NCBI RefSeq assembly: GCF_019431045.1
Contig: NZ_JAHXPT010000001.1
Location: 434,001-498,000, forward strand
DNA length: 64,000 bases
Source: Clostridium weizhouense
Lineage (GTDB): Bacteria; Bacillota; Clostridia; Clostridiales; Clostridiaceae
Reading direction: 5' to 3'
Part shown: positions 51,732 through 61,129 of the stretch, piece by piece
How the letters are laid out: each line of letters opens with the position of its first letter
Position numbering within the stretch: the first letter of the stretch is position 1
Translations under genes and position numbers: made by a program
Notes under the pieces: model-generated
The model's input: only the letters and a program-made list of their open reading frames with translations
Database searches by the model: none
Told to the model about the DNA's origin: nothing

Positions 51732-52043
51732 TTAATTTATTTTTTTTGTCTTTTCTATCCTATCTATATTATCCTGAATTTCAAAAAATTTTTCTCTAAA
51801 ATTTCTATTTATCAATAATTTTTCTTCTGCAGATTTTATATTATTTTTAACACTTTTTTGAGTTTTTACTCTTAATATTTCCATAGCACTTTCATGTTCT
51901 AAGCAACTATAATTTTTTAATAATAATAATAATAAGTATTTATTTTCTCTTTCCTTTAGTATTTCAATTAATCCTTCTTTATTAATTCCATAGTAATCAC
52001 ATAATGCATTTAAAACTCTTATATATTTAATTTGATTTATCAT
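51732..52043 (-). CDS. Small helix-turn-helix protein resembling the DnaA C-terminal domain
   Basis: 103 residues, all helical. The middle (about 35-85) has the spacing of a DnaA domain IV: a hydrophobic helix, a short turn with SAMEILRVKTQKSVKNNIKSAEEKL, and a following NFREKFFEI helix like the DnaA ending. The match is weak and rests on pattern only. The ATG chosen has AGAGGTG upstream. It sits immediately before pyrG, the position held by rpoE (RNA polymerase delta) in Bacillus, but it has no acidic tail and is not delta. Function unknown. Confidence 0.55.
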   Translation of the reverse strand: MINQIKYIRVLNALCDYYGINKEGLIEILKERENKYLLLLLLKNYSCLEHESAMEILRVKTQKSVKNNIKSAEEKLLINRNFREKFFEIQDNIDRIEKTKKIN

Positions 52044-52099
52044 AACTATCACCTCTATATCTAATTATTTACATTTTTTACATATTATAATCTATTTAA

Positions 52100-52136
52100 A
52101 AATAAAAAGAGTATAGAATTAAATACTATACTCTTC
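52100..52136 (-). terminator. Terminator after the DUF1934 gene
   Basis: AGAGTATAG pairs with CTATACTCT, followed by TTTTTATTTTT on the minus strand. Confidence 0.85.
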
Positions 52137-52261
52137 TAAATAATTTTTAATACATATGTAAAATTCCTAAACTATGTATCATAACTAACAACATATTATT
52201 TATAGTTAATAATTTATATATTTTACAAATTTAAATATGCAACAAAATGTTATTAAATTTT

Positions 52262-52681
52262 TTAATTATTTGCTTTTATATTTACAGATAATTGAGTATT
52301 AATAGGTGGTTGACCTTCCATTGTCATTAAATAATTAACCTCTATTTTTCCACCATCTTCATTTACATCTATCTTTAACTTCTTAGTATCAATATCAAGT
52401 TTAAGAATACCATAAGGAGTTTTATATAATGATGCAGTCTTTTGCCTAATTTTAAAATCCATTTTAGTCGTTGTAGAACCTTTTCTTTCTAACGTAAATG
52501 ATTTATCTCTAATAGTTAGTATAGTTTTAGTGCCTTCCATACCTGAAATTTCTGTTTCATCGTACTCAACTCTAAAAATAGATTCCTCCATATAAAAATC
52601 ACCTGGAGATACAACTTCAATTAAATCATCATTATCTGATAAAGCATTACTTTTAATAGCAATAATTGCTTTTTTCTTCAT
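52262..52681 (-). CDS. DUF1934 (YwiB-like) protein
   Basis: 139-residue beta-barrel protein of the calycin-like DUF1934 family. Typical features: an ISGMEGTKTILTI strand near 44-56, a T-P-Y-G-x-L stretch near 88, and a GGKIEVNYLM strand near 110. Function is unknown in all members. 16 bp downstream of the thiouridylase-like gene, so probably cotranscribed. Confidence 0.82.
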   Translation of the reverse strand: MKKKAIIAIKSNALSDNDDLIEVVSPGDFYMEESIFRVEYDETEISGMEGTKTILTIRDKSFTLERKGSTTTKMDFKIRQKTASLYKTPYGILKLDIDTKKLKIDVNEDGGKIEVNYLMTMEGQPPINTQLSVNIKANN

Positions 52682-52697
52682 ATTATCCTCCTATTTG

Positions 52698-53690
52698 TTA
52701 GTTATTCAAATTATACTTTTCAAGTTCTTCTTGAGTTATTGAATTAACTTTTTTAAAGTCTTTAAAATCTGTTGATACATGACCATATTTCACTTCTACA
52801 TCTTTTTCATCTTTTCCTTTACTATATCTAACAGCAAATCTACAAGCTAAAGTTAAATCATCTTCTGTTGGATTATTACCTTCTGGGATTATAACCATAG
52901 CTCCATTAAAGTTAGATGTGAAAAATAATAAATCCTTTTTAGTTAATATTTTTTTCAACTCTTGTGCTTCAGAGCTATCTCTTGTAACTATAATTTTTAT
53001 TTTATTTGGTGTGACAAAATGTCTACCATATTTTAAAAGATTTATATCTCTCTCAGTAATATTACTTTTTCTTTCAATAATTTCTTTTAATCTTATAGAA
53101 TAATTAGGTTCAGTTAATTTACATCCCCCTGCTGGTGAAGGATAATCTTTTATGCCCCATTTTTCTGCTAATTCCATTTGAACTGTTCTACTTCTACCTG
53201 AAATTTTAAGTAATTTCTCCCTATCTACTAATCCATCAAGTTCCATTTGTGTTGGTTCTAAATTTTGAGCACATAAAGGTCTTAATATCTTATCTGAATA
53301 TCCTGATTGTTTCTTTACTACATTTAATGCTTGTCTGTTTTGTGACATTGGTCTTTGATTTAATACTTCACCAGTAATAATAAAATCAGCATTAAATTTT
53401 TTTAATAATTCTCCTGAATATTTCATCATCATAGAATGACAATCTATACATGGATTCATATTTTTTCCCCAACCATGTTCTGGATTTCTAACCATTTCAA
53501 AATGTTCTTCTGAAAAATCTATAACTTCTAATTCTATCCCTATTTGTTTAGTCATTCTTATTGCATTTGTTTCATCAAAAAAATAAGATTTAAAACAAAT
53601 TCCTATTACTTCTATTCCTTGATCTTTAATTAATTTTGCTGCTAATATACTATCAAGACCTCCTGATATCATTGCTAATGCTTTTGTCAT
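52698..53690 (-). CDS. PP-loop tRNA thiouridylase-like protein with C-terminal NFACT-R-like domain
   Basis: 330 residues. The N-terminal half is an adenine-nucleotide alpha-hydrolase fold: SGGLDSILAAKL at residue 10 is the PP-loop. NPCIDCHSMMMK near 79 resembles the MnmA NPCxxCN site, and SPAGGCKLTEP near 185 supplies a further conserved Cys. The last 120 residues resemble an RNA-binding NFACT-R/DUF814 module (GRHF near 218). It likely thiolates tRNA, but the target base is uncertain; annotations as MnmA or ThiI would both be over-precise. The ATG chosen has AGGAGG upstream. Confidence 0.72.
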   Translation of the reverse strand: MTKALAMISGGLDSILAAKLIKDQGIEVIGICFKSYFFDETNAIRMTKQIGIELEVIDFSEEHFEMVRNPEHGWGKNMNPCIDCHSMMMKYSGELLKKFNADFIITGEVLNQRPMSQNRQALNVVKKQSGYSDKILRPLCAQNLEPTQMELDGLVDREKLLKISGRSRTVQMELAEKWGIKDYPSPAGGCKLTEPNYSIRLKEIIERKSNITERDINLLKYGRHFVTPNKIKIIVTRDSSEAQELKKILTKKDLLFFTSNFNGAMVIIPEGNNPTEDDLTLACRFAVRYSKGKDEKDVEVKYGHVSTDFKDFKKVNSITQEELEKYNLNN

Positions 53691-53754
53691 ATTAGTCCTC
53701 CTATAATAATTCAATTTGACATCCGAATAACATTAAAGCTTTATGTTAATATAT

Positions 53755-53795
53755 ACTTCTAATTAAGTTAATACATTTATAAATATCTTAAAATT
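53755..53795. repeat. Partial copy of the 71-bp palindromic repeat
   Basis: TTCTAATTAAGTTAATACAT followed by TTATAA matches one half of copies A and B in reverse orientation, then diverges. Like them it lies upstream (about 65 bp) of a minus-strand start codon. Confidence 0.5.
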
Positions 53796-53894
53796 TATAT
53801 TAATGAAAAAACTTTATTTTAAGTTATATATTAAGATAATAAATTCTAAGCATCAAATAAACATTAATTATATCTAATACTTAGAACCCTATTT

Positions 53895-54539
53895 TTAAAA
53901 TAAATTCTTTAATACCTCTACTGTCTTGAATTTTAATTTTATTTTTGAGTTATTATGTTCTTTATTAATTTCTTTATTAATTTCTTTATTAATTTTATTT
54001 TCTGTTTTTTCATATTGAACTTGCGCTTTAGATTCATCTACAAAACATAAAGGTGGAAACATTACACACCACCAATTTTTCCCTTTACCTTCTCCTATTA
54101 TTATTCTGAAGGCTTCATAATTTCCTTGTGGTAAAGTTATATTACCATATGATTTTTCCGGAAAATTTTCTCTAGATAATTCAATTTTTACTGTATAATT
54201 ATAATTATTATCCTTTATTACAGTTTCAGCAATTTCTTTAACTTTATTCATATTTTCTTCTATTAATTCTCTTGATTCTTCAAGTGAACTCGAATCGTTT
54301 AAAGATGGATATAAATAATCTATAACTTTATCTCTAACTTTTAATTTTAATTTCTGATCCTCATCAGAATTACTATTTGCTATAACATGAAATCTTATTA
54401 AAGAATTTTTTACTTCTTCATAATTTAATATTTTACTTTCTCCTATTTGCATATTACTAGTTAGACTTGTACACCCACTAAATAAACTAAAAAATATAAC
54501 TATTATGATAAAAAAACTTAACTTCTTTATTATACTCAT
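53895..54539 (-). CDS. spoIIR: Stage II sporulation protein R (SpoIIR)
   Basis: 214-residue forespore signal protein that triggers processing of pro-sigma-E in the mother cell through SpoIIGA. N-terminal hydrophobic segment with a possible lipobox LFSGC near residue 20; conserved IRFHVIANSNSDEDQKLKLKVRD near 46-68 and GNYEAFRIIIGEGKGKNWWCVMFPPLCF near 138-165. The C-terminus contains a four-residue repeat N-K-E-I coded by three perfect 12-bp units. The ATG is preceded by AAGGGGG. Controlled by a sigma-F type promoter. Confidence 0.96.
   Translation of the reverse strand: MSIIKKLSFFIIIVIFFSLFSGCTSLTSNMQIGESKILNYEEVKNSLIRFHVIANSNSDEDQKLKLKVRDKVIDYLYPSLNDSSSLEESRELIEENMNKVKEIAETVIKDNNYNYTVKIELSRENFPEKSYGNITLPQGNYEAFRIIIGEGKGKNWWCVMFPPLCFVDESKAQVQYEKTENKINKEINKEINKEHNNSKIKLKFKTVEVLKNLF
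53960..53995. repeat. Three perfect 12-bp tandem repeats inside spoIIR
   Basis: CTTTATTAATTT repeated three times on the plus strand; in the gene it codes for repeating N-K-E-I. Copy-number changes would keep the frame. Confidence 0.9.
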
Positions 54540-54562
54540 AATCAATTCCCCCTTGTAGCTAA

Positions 54563-54592
54563 AATTCTTACCACTTAAGGGAAACTTTATAC
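54563..54592 (-). promoter_or_regulatory. Sigma-F-like promoter of spoIIR
   Basis: GTATA, a 15-bp spacer and GGTAAGAATT on the minus strand fit the sigma-F consensus at every defined position. spoIIR is sigma-F dependent in Bacillus. Confidence 0.65.
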
Positions 54593-54611
54593 ATAATATA
54601 ATTAATAAAAA

Positions 54612-55454
54612 TTAAATTGTACGAGTTATAAAAACATCTAAGTATTTTTCTTTCATTTTATCATAGCATTTTTGTGCTTTTAACATATCATCAAAAAATC
54701 CAAAAACAGTGGGACCACTCCCACTCATCATACTACCTATAGCACCACACTCTTTTATTTCATCTTTAATTGCTGATATAACTCTATGTCTTCCTAAAGT
54801 TACATTTTCTAATAAATTTTTCATATTATTTGCAACAAAATTAATATTATTATTTCCCATATTTAAAATTAATTCTTCTGTTTTGGGATGAAAAATTACT
54901 TTTGATAAATCAAAGGCTTTATATACTTCTTTAGTTGATACTCCAAATGGTGGTTTTACTAAAACTAAAATTTTATCTTTAAATGGTTTTATTTTAGTAA
55001 CTTTTTCTCCAATTCCTTCACACAATGCAGTTCCACCAGTAATACAATATGGTACATCTGCACCTAATTTTAAACCTAATTCCATCAATTCATGTTCAGA
55101 CGCATTTATATTAAAAAGTTTATTCATAATTTTCAACACTGCTGCTGCATCAGTACTCCCTCCTGCTAATCCAGCAGAAACAGGAATATTTTTTTCTAAA
55201 TTTATATGTACTCCACTTTCTATATTATATATATCTTTAAATAATTTAGCTGCTTTATAAGCCAAATTTCTTTCATCTGTAGGTACATAGCTTTTGTTAC
55301 ATTTTAATGTTATTCCTGAAGCAATTTTTTCTATTTGAACTATATCATATAAATCTATGTTTTGCATTATCATTTTTAATAAATGATAGCCATCTTCTCT
55401 TTTTCCAATAACATCTAAGGCAATATTTATTTTGGCATAAGCCTTAATCTCCAT
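54612..55454 (-). CDS. ispE: 4-diphosphocytidyl-2-C-methyl-D-erythritol kinase
   Basis: GHMP kinase of the MEP isoprenoid pathway, 280 residues. N-terminal AYAKINIALDVIGKREDGYH, ATP loop PVSAGLAGGSTDAAA near 92, and GSMMSGSGPTVFGFF near 242. Start has an AAGGGAAG site. Separated from cphA by a 225-bp spacer with a large inverted repeat. Confidence 0.96.
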   Translation of the reverse strand: MEIKAYAKINIALDVIGKREDGYHLLKMIMQNIDLYDIVQIEKIASGITLKCNKSYVPTDERNLAYKAAKLFKDIYNIESGVHINLEKNIPVSAGLAGGSTDAAAVLKIMNKLFNINASEHELMELGLKLGADVPYCITGGTALCEGIGEKVTKIKPFKDKILVLVKPPFGVSTKEVYKAFDLSKVIFHPKTEELILNMGNNNINFVANNMKNLLENVTLGRHRVISAIKDEIKECGAIGSMMSGSGPTVFGFFDDMLKAQKCYDKMKEKYLDVFITRTI

Positions 55455-55484
55455 CTTCCCTTATCCTTTCCCAAACATTTTATA

Positions 55485-55605
55485 GGTACTTTAAAGAAAA
55501 TAATTTAAAAAAACTTTTATTTATACTTTAAAATATAACAAATTAATTTAAATTATATACTTTATCTTAATAAAAGTTTTTATCTATTATTTTCTTATAA
55601 ATACC
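55485..55605. repeat. Large imperfect inverted repeat between ispE and cphA
   Basis: Arms of about 41 bp (55485-55525 and 55565-55605) start GGTACTTTAAAGAAAATAAT and GGTATTTATAAGAAAATAAT read from each outer end, both continuing to AAAAACTTTTATT. About 39 bp lie between. It could fold as a long hairpin or be a short palindromic element. Confidence 0.7.
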
Positions 55606-55679
55606 TCAGTAACATTCTATCATAGGGGGAAAATCCTGTCTAACAACTCTTATAATAAAAAATACATTTCCTTTATCTA

Positions 55680-58301
55680 TTATAAATTTGCTAAATTTAA
55701 ATCCAATTCTTTGATTTTCTTTTTATTATTTATTAATTCTATAATAGGTTCTAATTCCTCATAAAATACTATTATTATGTCTCCCTGATTACTTATTTTT
55801 AATGCCTGTTCTACAGCTCCTATTTCATCTAAACATATTTGAACATTAGCATTTTTATTTGCATTCAATACACCTTTTTGAATCAAAGATGCTATCTCAC
55901 CAGAATTTCTACCTCTACTATCTCTATCTTCTTTTATTATTATTCTATCTAATTCTCGTGAACATACATCTCCTATATTATATGCTGCCTCATCTTTTCT
56001 ATCACCTGGAATTCCTATCACACCTATTAATTTATTATTACTTTTTAATTTTTTAATAGATGATAATACAGCTTTATATCCCTCTATATTATGCCCATAA
56101 TCTAATATTACCTTTTTACCTTCAACTTCATAAATATTAAATCTACCTATGTTATTTTCATTAGGCATAAATTCTTTTAACCCTTTTTCAATCATGCAAT
56201 AATCAACTTCTAGCCCTACCAAAGCTCCACATACTGCCATTACATTTTCCAAATTATATTGTAATATCCCATTGTAAGAAATAGGTATATCCTTTATCAA
56301 AGATAGACAATACTTTTTATTATTATTTACTACAAAAATTTGATTATTTTCTATAAATATAGCTATACCACCATCATTTATATTCTTCTGTATTAAGTCA
56401 TTATCTTTATATTTTGAAAAATATATCTTTTTTGCTTTAATTCTATTAATTATTGACCTACTCCATTTATCATCTGCATTGATAACGACAAATCCATCTT
56501 CTTTTACAGCTTCACCAACTAATGATTTTACAAAACTCAGTTCTTCCATTGAATTAATTCCATCTAGTCCCAAATGATCATTTGTTATATTAGTTATTAC
56601 AGCTACATCAGCCACATCATAAGCTAATCCTTTACGAATTAACCCACCTCTAGCAGTCTCTAATACGGCCACATCTACATCTTTATTGAATAATACTGTC
56701 TTTGCACTATTAAATCCCGAATCGTCTCCTTTATGGATACATTCATTATTTAAATATATACCATCTGTGGATGTCATACCAACGCAATGTCCCATTTTAC
56801 TTAAAATATAGCCTATCATTCTGGTTGTAGTTGTTTTACCATTTGTTCCTGTAACTGATATTATTGGGATATTTTTAGGTTTACCTCTGTATAACATTTC
56901 GATTATAGCTTTACCAACATCTCTTTTTTTACCTTCACATGGAAAATGATGCATCCTTATTCCTGGTGCAGCATTTACTTCCATAATAACACCATTATTC
57001 TTTGAAATGTCTTTTCTTATATCATTAACACATATATCAATTCCACATATATCTAACCCTATAGCTTTAGCAGCATTTATGCAATATTTTCTATTTTCTT
57101 CACATATATCATCTGTACAATCTATTGCAATTCCACCAGTTGAAATATTAGCATTATCTCTTAATATAATTTTTTCTCCATTTAACGGTATTGAACTAAG
57201 TGAAAATCCTTTCTTATTTATACATGAAATTAATTCATTATCTATCTTTATCTTAGTTAATGGCTTTTCATGATCTTCTCCTCTTAATGGATTATTATTA
57301 ATATCTTGTATTAACTTTTTTAAATTATCTTTTCCATTTCCTATAACAAATGGTGGCACTCTTAATGAAACTGCTACTACATTATAATCAATAACACAAA
57401 CTCTATAATCATTTCCCTGTATATATTTTTCTATTAATATATCGCTATAAATTCTTCGCATGTTATTGTAACATTTTAATAATTCCTTTTCATTTCTAAT
57501 ATTTAAACATATCCCGCGTCCTTTACTTCCGTATTGTGGTTTTAAAACTACTGGATACCCTATCCTTTCTCCTGCTTTTAATAAACCAATTATATTAAAT
57601 ACTTTTTCTCCATCAGCTATAGGAATATTTTGATTGGTAAGTAATTTTTTAGTTAATAATTTATCACATGAAATATCCGCACCTATACAACTTGTTTTAT
57701 CTCCTATAGTAGCTTCAATAATTCTACCCATTTTTCCATAACCAATCTGATAAAATCCACTATCTCCCAATTGAGTTATTGGCATATTATATTCTTTTGC
57801 AGATTTACAGATAGCATTTGTACTCGGCCCAATCTCTTCCTTACGCAAAACTTCATTTAATAATTCTATCCTGTGTTCAAAATTTAAAGGATTTTGTTTT
57901 ATTAAAGAATTTATTAAATCTACTGATAATTTAACACATTCTATAGCTGTATTTTTGTATTGATATTGAAAAATTATATAATATCTATCCCCACTAATTT
58001 CTCTAGCTTTTCCATAAGCTACTTCTATTCCCAATTTATTTTGTAATGCAATTGTTATATGTTCGCAAATATGTGCTAAATATGTTCCTTCTTTAAGCCT
58101 TGTAACAAATCCCCCTACTTCATCTATACCACATCTATGTGTATATAGTTCTGGTACAAGCTTTAATAGATTAAAATTAAAATTAGGTATATCTTTACTA
58201 GGAGTTTCACAATATCCTTCTAAGTCTAAATCTATTCTTATACATTTTTTATGAGAATATATATTTTTACCTTCATATATTCTTTCCTGCACTATCTTCA
58301 T
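55680..58301 (-). CDS. cphA: Cyanophycin synthetase
   Basis: 873-residue enzyme polymerising Asp and Arg into cyanophycin, a nitrogen reserve. Order: an N-terminal domain (about 1-160), an ATP-grasp domain (about 170-470, with PVVLKPQYGSKGRGI near 250 and IMEVNAAPGIRMHHFP near 445) that adds Asp, and a Mur-ligase-like domain (about 480-873, with VTGTNGKTTTTRMIG near 485) that adds Arg. Start overlaps the end of cphB by 29 bp, so the two are translated together. Length is typical. Confidence 0.95.
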   Translation of the reverse strand: MKIVQERIYEGKNIYSHKKCIRIDLDLEGYCETPSKDIPNFNFNLLKLVPELYTHRCGIDEVGGFVTRLKEGTYLAHICEHITIALQNKLGIEVAYGKAREISGDRYYIIFQYQYKNTAIECVKLSVDLINSLIKQNPLNFEHRIELLNEVLRKEEIGPSTNAICKSAKEYNMPITQLGDSGFYQIGYGKMGRIIEATIGDKTSCIGADISCDKLLTKKLLTNQNIPIADGEKVFNIIGLLKAGERIGYPVVLKPQYGSKGRGICLNIRNEKELLKCYNNMRRIYSDILIEKYIQGNDYRVCVIDYNVVAVSLRVPPFVIGNGKDNLKKLIQDINNNPLRGEDHEKPLTKIKIDNELISCINKKGFSLSSIPLNGEKIILRDNANISTGGIAIDCTDDICEENRKYCINAAKAIGLDICGIDICVNDIRKDISKNNGVIMEVNAAPGIRMHHFPCEGKKRDVGKAIIEMLYRGKPKNIPIISVTGTNGKTTTTRMIGYILSKMGHCVGMTSTDGIYLNNECIHKGDDSGFNSAKTVLFNKDVDVAVLETARGGLIRKGLAYDVADVAVITNITNDHLGLDGINSMEELSFVKSLVGEAVKEDGFVVINADDKWSRSIINRIKAKKIYFSKYKDNDLIQKNINDGGIAIFIENNQIFVVNNNKKYCLSLIKDIPISYNGILQYNLENVMAVCGALVGLEVDYCMIEKGLKEFMPNENNIGRFNIYEVEGKKVILDYGHNIEGYKAVLSSIKKLKSNNKLIGVIGIPGDRKDEAAYNIGDVCSRELDRIIIKEDRDSRGRNSGEIASLIQKGVLNANKNANVQICLDEIGAVEQALKISNQGDIIIVFYEELEPIIELINNKKKIKELDLNLANL

Positions 58302-59118
58302 TACTTAATTTACCCTCCTCAAAAGGTGCCTTTTTTACAAGATCGAACTTATTTCCATTAGTTAAAATATGCAACTTTACATTATGCATACTTAAAATCT
58401 CATCACCATACAGTTCTGAAACATTTGTATATGTAATTTCACTTCCATCAATAAAATATACTGCTCCTTCTCCAATCACCTCTATTTTACCTGCTTTATT
58501 AACTATTATTGCCGTATTTTCATCTATACCTATACCTAAAACTCCTGGATTTTCTGCAATTCCTGTTAATAATCTTCCTATCCTACCTCTCTGTGCAAAA
58601 TGTTGATCAATTATAACATCTTTTATTAATCCTAATCCTGGTGCCATCTTAAGCGTGCATTTTCTTGGTGACTCATCATCTGAACCTTTAACAATCATAG
58701 TATCACTCATAACAGAAGCTCCAGCTGATGTCCCTACAATAAAAGTTCCAGCAATACAAGCCTGTTTTAGTGCAGTATATATAGGTGTACCACCAATTAA
58801 ACTAGTTATCCTCAATTGGTCTCCCCCTGTAAAAAATATTAAAGAAGATGTTTTGATAAGTTCTACATTTTCATCATTAAATGAATCCATTCTTTCATTA
58901 ATTTCTAATACTTTTATATTTTTAACCTTCAATTCTCCAAAAGCATTTTTATATTTCATTGCAGCTTCTTTAGGATATTCAGTTGCAATGGTTGCAATTA
59001 ATAAAATGTCTTTGTCTTTATCTATTGAAGAACATACTCTATTTAAAATTTCTTTCTTTCCTTCCTTATCTTCACCTCCTCCAATTATAATTAAATTTCC
59101 ATTTAAAATTTCATCCAA
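58273..59118 (-). CDS. cphB: Cyanophycinase
   Basis: 281-residue S51 serine peptidase that cuts cyanophycin to beta-Asp-Arg dipeptides. Nucleophile in FIVGTSAGASVMSD near 128, IIDQHFAQRGRIGRLL near 172, and GIDENTAIIV near 200. Start is TTG, with GAGGTG 8 bp upstream. Coupled to cphA; making synthesis and breakdown enzymes together is the common arrangement. Confidence 0.95.
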   Translation of the reverse strand: MDEILNGNLIIIGGGEDKEGKKEILNRVCSSIDKDKDILLIATIATEYPKEAAMKYKNAFGELKVKNIKVLEINERMDSFNDENVELIKTSSLIFFTGGDQLRITSLIGGTPIYTALKQACIAGTFIVGTSAGASVMSDTMIVKGSDDESPRKCTLKMAPGLGLIKDVIIDQHFAQRGRIGRLLTGIAENPGVLGIGIDENTAIIVNKAGKIEVIGEGAVYFIDGSEITYTNVSELYGDEILSMHNVKLHILTNGNKFDLVKKAPFEEGKLSNEDSAGKNI

Positions 59119-59184
59119 AATTTATCACCTCATATCATGCATTAAATATTGTTTCCACCCATAAATATAATTATTCAAAATTGT

Positions 59185-59229
59185 ACAAAAAAAGCTTTAG
59201 TACTACTTAAAGTACTAAAGCTTTTTTGT
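59185..59229 (-). terminator. Terminator of sipL
   Basis: AAAAAGCTTTAGTACT and AGTACTAAAGCTTTTT form a perfect stem with a T run, between sipL and cphB. Confidence 0.9.
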
Positions 59230-59238
59230 AATAATTTT

Positions 59239-60801
59239 TTAAAAAATTGCTCTTCCTGGTATAATTATTTTTTTTCCTGGTTCAATTTCATCATACTCTT
59301 CAATATTATTTATTTTTACTAAAGACTCTACAGTTGTATTATATTTTTTTGCTAACTTCCAGAGTGTATCATCTTGACCTACAACATAAATAGTTACACT
59401 AGCTTTTTGTTGTGGTGCTTCACCTTCTTTTTCAACTACATCGGATATAAATTCTTTTTTCATTTCATAACATATCTTAGCTGATAACATTAGTGTTGCT
59501 TTTATAGCAATAGTATTAGCTTCAATATAAGCATCAATATTTTCCAGATTATTTCTAACTATTGCTTTCATACCTTCTTTAGCACCTGGAGCTTCTATTA
59601 TTGCTGTAAATGGAATTTCTGATTTGACATTTTCTACATACTTATCAGAATCATTTGTTTTATACAAAACATCAACCTTCAATATTCCATCTACAATAAC
59701 TTTATCTGTCTCAACTTGCTTATCTGCTATTATTACTGAAGCATTACTTGATATTATTTGTTCCGGTATTAAATTATCTTCTTTTAGTTGTAAATTATCT
59801 TTAACTATTGTTTCGGAAATGTTAGTTCCTTGAATTACTCCTAATTCATATTCATCTTTTCTTAATTCTATTGGGAATTTAGGACAATAAGCATCTTTAA
59901 TAATATCAATATTTTCTTTTGAAAATACTTTTAAATTAGCTTTAACTACAAATTCATTGTTTATTACTCTAACTTCACCTAAATCATCTTCTTCTAACAT
60001 TAAATCATTACTGCTTATCTCATAAGATACTGAATACATCATATCTGCATTAACACCTTTTATTTCTTCTTCTTTAGATAAATAAACATCATCTTCGATA
60101 TATATTACATCTCGGGAATCATCCCCCTTATATAATATATTTAACTTACAGTAACAACTTAAATAAACTTTATCTTCTAGTATTTTTATTTCTTTTTTGT
60201 GTAATGATAATGAACATTTTAATATTTTATTAATTTGAGGTTTGTCCATCCCAACTCTGATTGTTGATTTCCCTAATAAATCTAGATCTTCACTAGCACT
60301 AATTCTATTTATAGTTTCTGTTTTCTTTAAAACTTCAATGTCATCAGTTCCTTCAATATCTTTTACAAATTCAACTTCACTACTCTTATATATTTCCCAA
60401 TCTATTCCAAAAACTGCTTGAATAGATATTTTCCTTTCATTCATTATAGTAGCGTCAATATGTTCCACTTTGCATTCTACTTCGCAAATAACTTTATGTT
60501 CTTCTTGATTTAAATCAATATTGCTAGTAAATTTTTCAGTGTAATTAACCGAATTTACAACAAACCCATCCTCTCTTGCTAAATATAAAACAGTATATTC
60601 AACTTTACCATCTAACACCATTTTATCTCCAACTAATTCTTTTGTTTTTATTATAGGTTTAGCTTCAACTGTCAATATTTCTTGTACATCTGGATGAGTA
60701 TCTGGAATTAAATATTCTTCTTTTAAAACGCAATTTGAATTACTTTCCCTAATCAATTGCTCAAATCCAATACTTTCTTTTATTGCATCTATTTGTGACA
60801 T
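59239..60801 (-). CDS. sipL: SipL-like spore coat assembly protein (DUF3794 and LysM)
   Basis: 520 residues. Repeated DUF3794 units occupy about 1-440; a LysM domain (about 472-517, VGQDDTLWKLAKKYNTTVESL) closes the protein. The layout and length match C. difficile SipL, which binds SpoIVA through the LysM domain and tethers the coat to the forespore, a role equivalent to Bacillus SpoVID. A GGGAGGT site precedes the ATG. Monocistronic. Confidence 0.9.
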   Translation of the reverse strand: MSQIDAIKESIGFEQLIRESNSNCVLKEEYLIPDTHPDVQEILTVEAKPIIKTKELVGDKMVLDGKVEYTVLYLAREDGFVVNSVNYTEKFTSNIDLNQEEHKVICEVECKVEHIDATIMNERKISIQAVFGIDWEIYKSSEVEFVKDIEGTDDIEVLKKTETINRISASEDLDLLGKSTIRVGMDKPQINKILKCSLSLHKKEIKILEDKVYLSCYCKLNILYKGDDSRDVIYIEDDVYLSKEEEIKGVNADMMYSVSYEISSNDLMLEEDDLGEVRVINNEFVVKANLKVFSKENIDIIKDAYCPKFPIELRKDEYELGVIQGTNISETIVKDNLQLKEDNLIPEQIISSNASVIIADKQVETDKVIVDGILKVDVLYKTNDSDKYVENVKSEIPFTAIIEAPGAKEGMKAIVRNNLENIDAYIEANTIAIKATLMLSAKICYEMKKEFISDVVEKEGEAPQQKASVTIYVVGQDDTLWKLAKKYNTTVESLVKINNIEEYDEIEPGKKIIIPGRAIF

Positions 60802-61094
60802 ACTTTATACCTCCCATAAAATTTCTACTATTTATTTATATACTCATACTTAAATGTTTATGATATAAATATTAAAAATTTTTAGTTAGTATTTTTATTA
60901 AATTACTTTGTTATTTTTTTCATTATGTCTAAAGTAAACTCTATAGATAACTTATACTAAAATTTAGTCTAAAATAATTCTTTTATTTTTATTAAGAAAA
61001 GACAAGTTAGAACATTTTTATGCATATATAATTCCAAATTTTCCAAACTATTTGTCGTAAATTACTTTTTTTATGTTTTTTCTTAATAAATATG

Positions 61095-61123
61095 TTGACA
61101 TATACTATATTTTGTCGTATCAT
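61095..61123 (+). promoter_or_regulatory. Plus-strand promoter of a candidate small RNA
   Basis: TTGACA and TATCAT with a 17-bp spacer, facing away from sipL with no gene downstream on its strand. Confidence 0.6.
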
Positions 61124-61129
61124 AATAAA

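Noticed and set aside
58655..59164. 169-codon plus-strand frame opposite cphB
   Set aside because: Antisense shadow of cyanophycinase with no ribosome binding site.
61049..61120. Spo0A boxes (TTTGTCGTA at two places) near veg and sipL
   Set aside because: Each differs from the clostridial box TGTCGAA by a base, and nothing else supports them.
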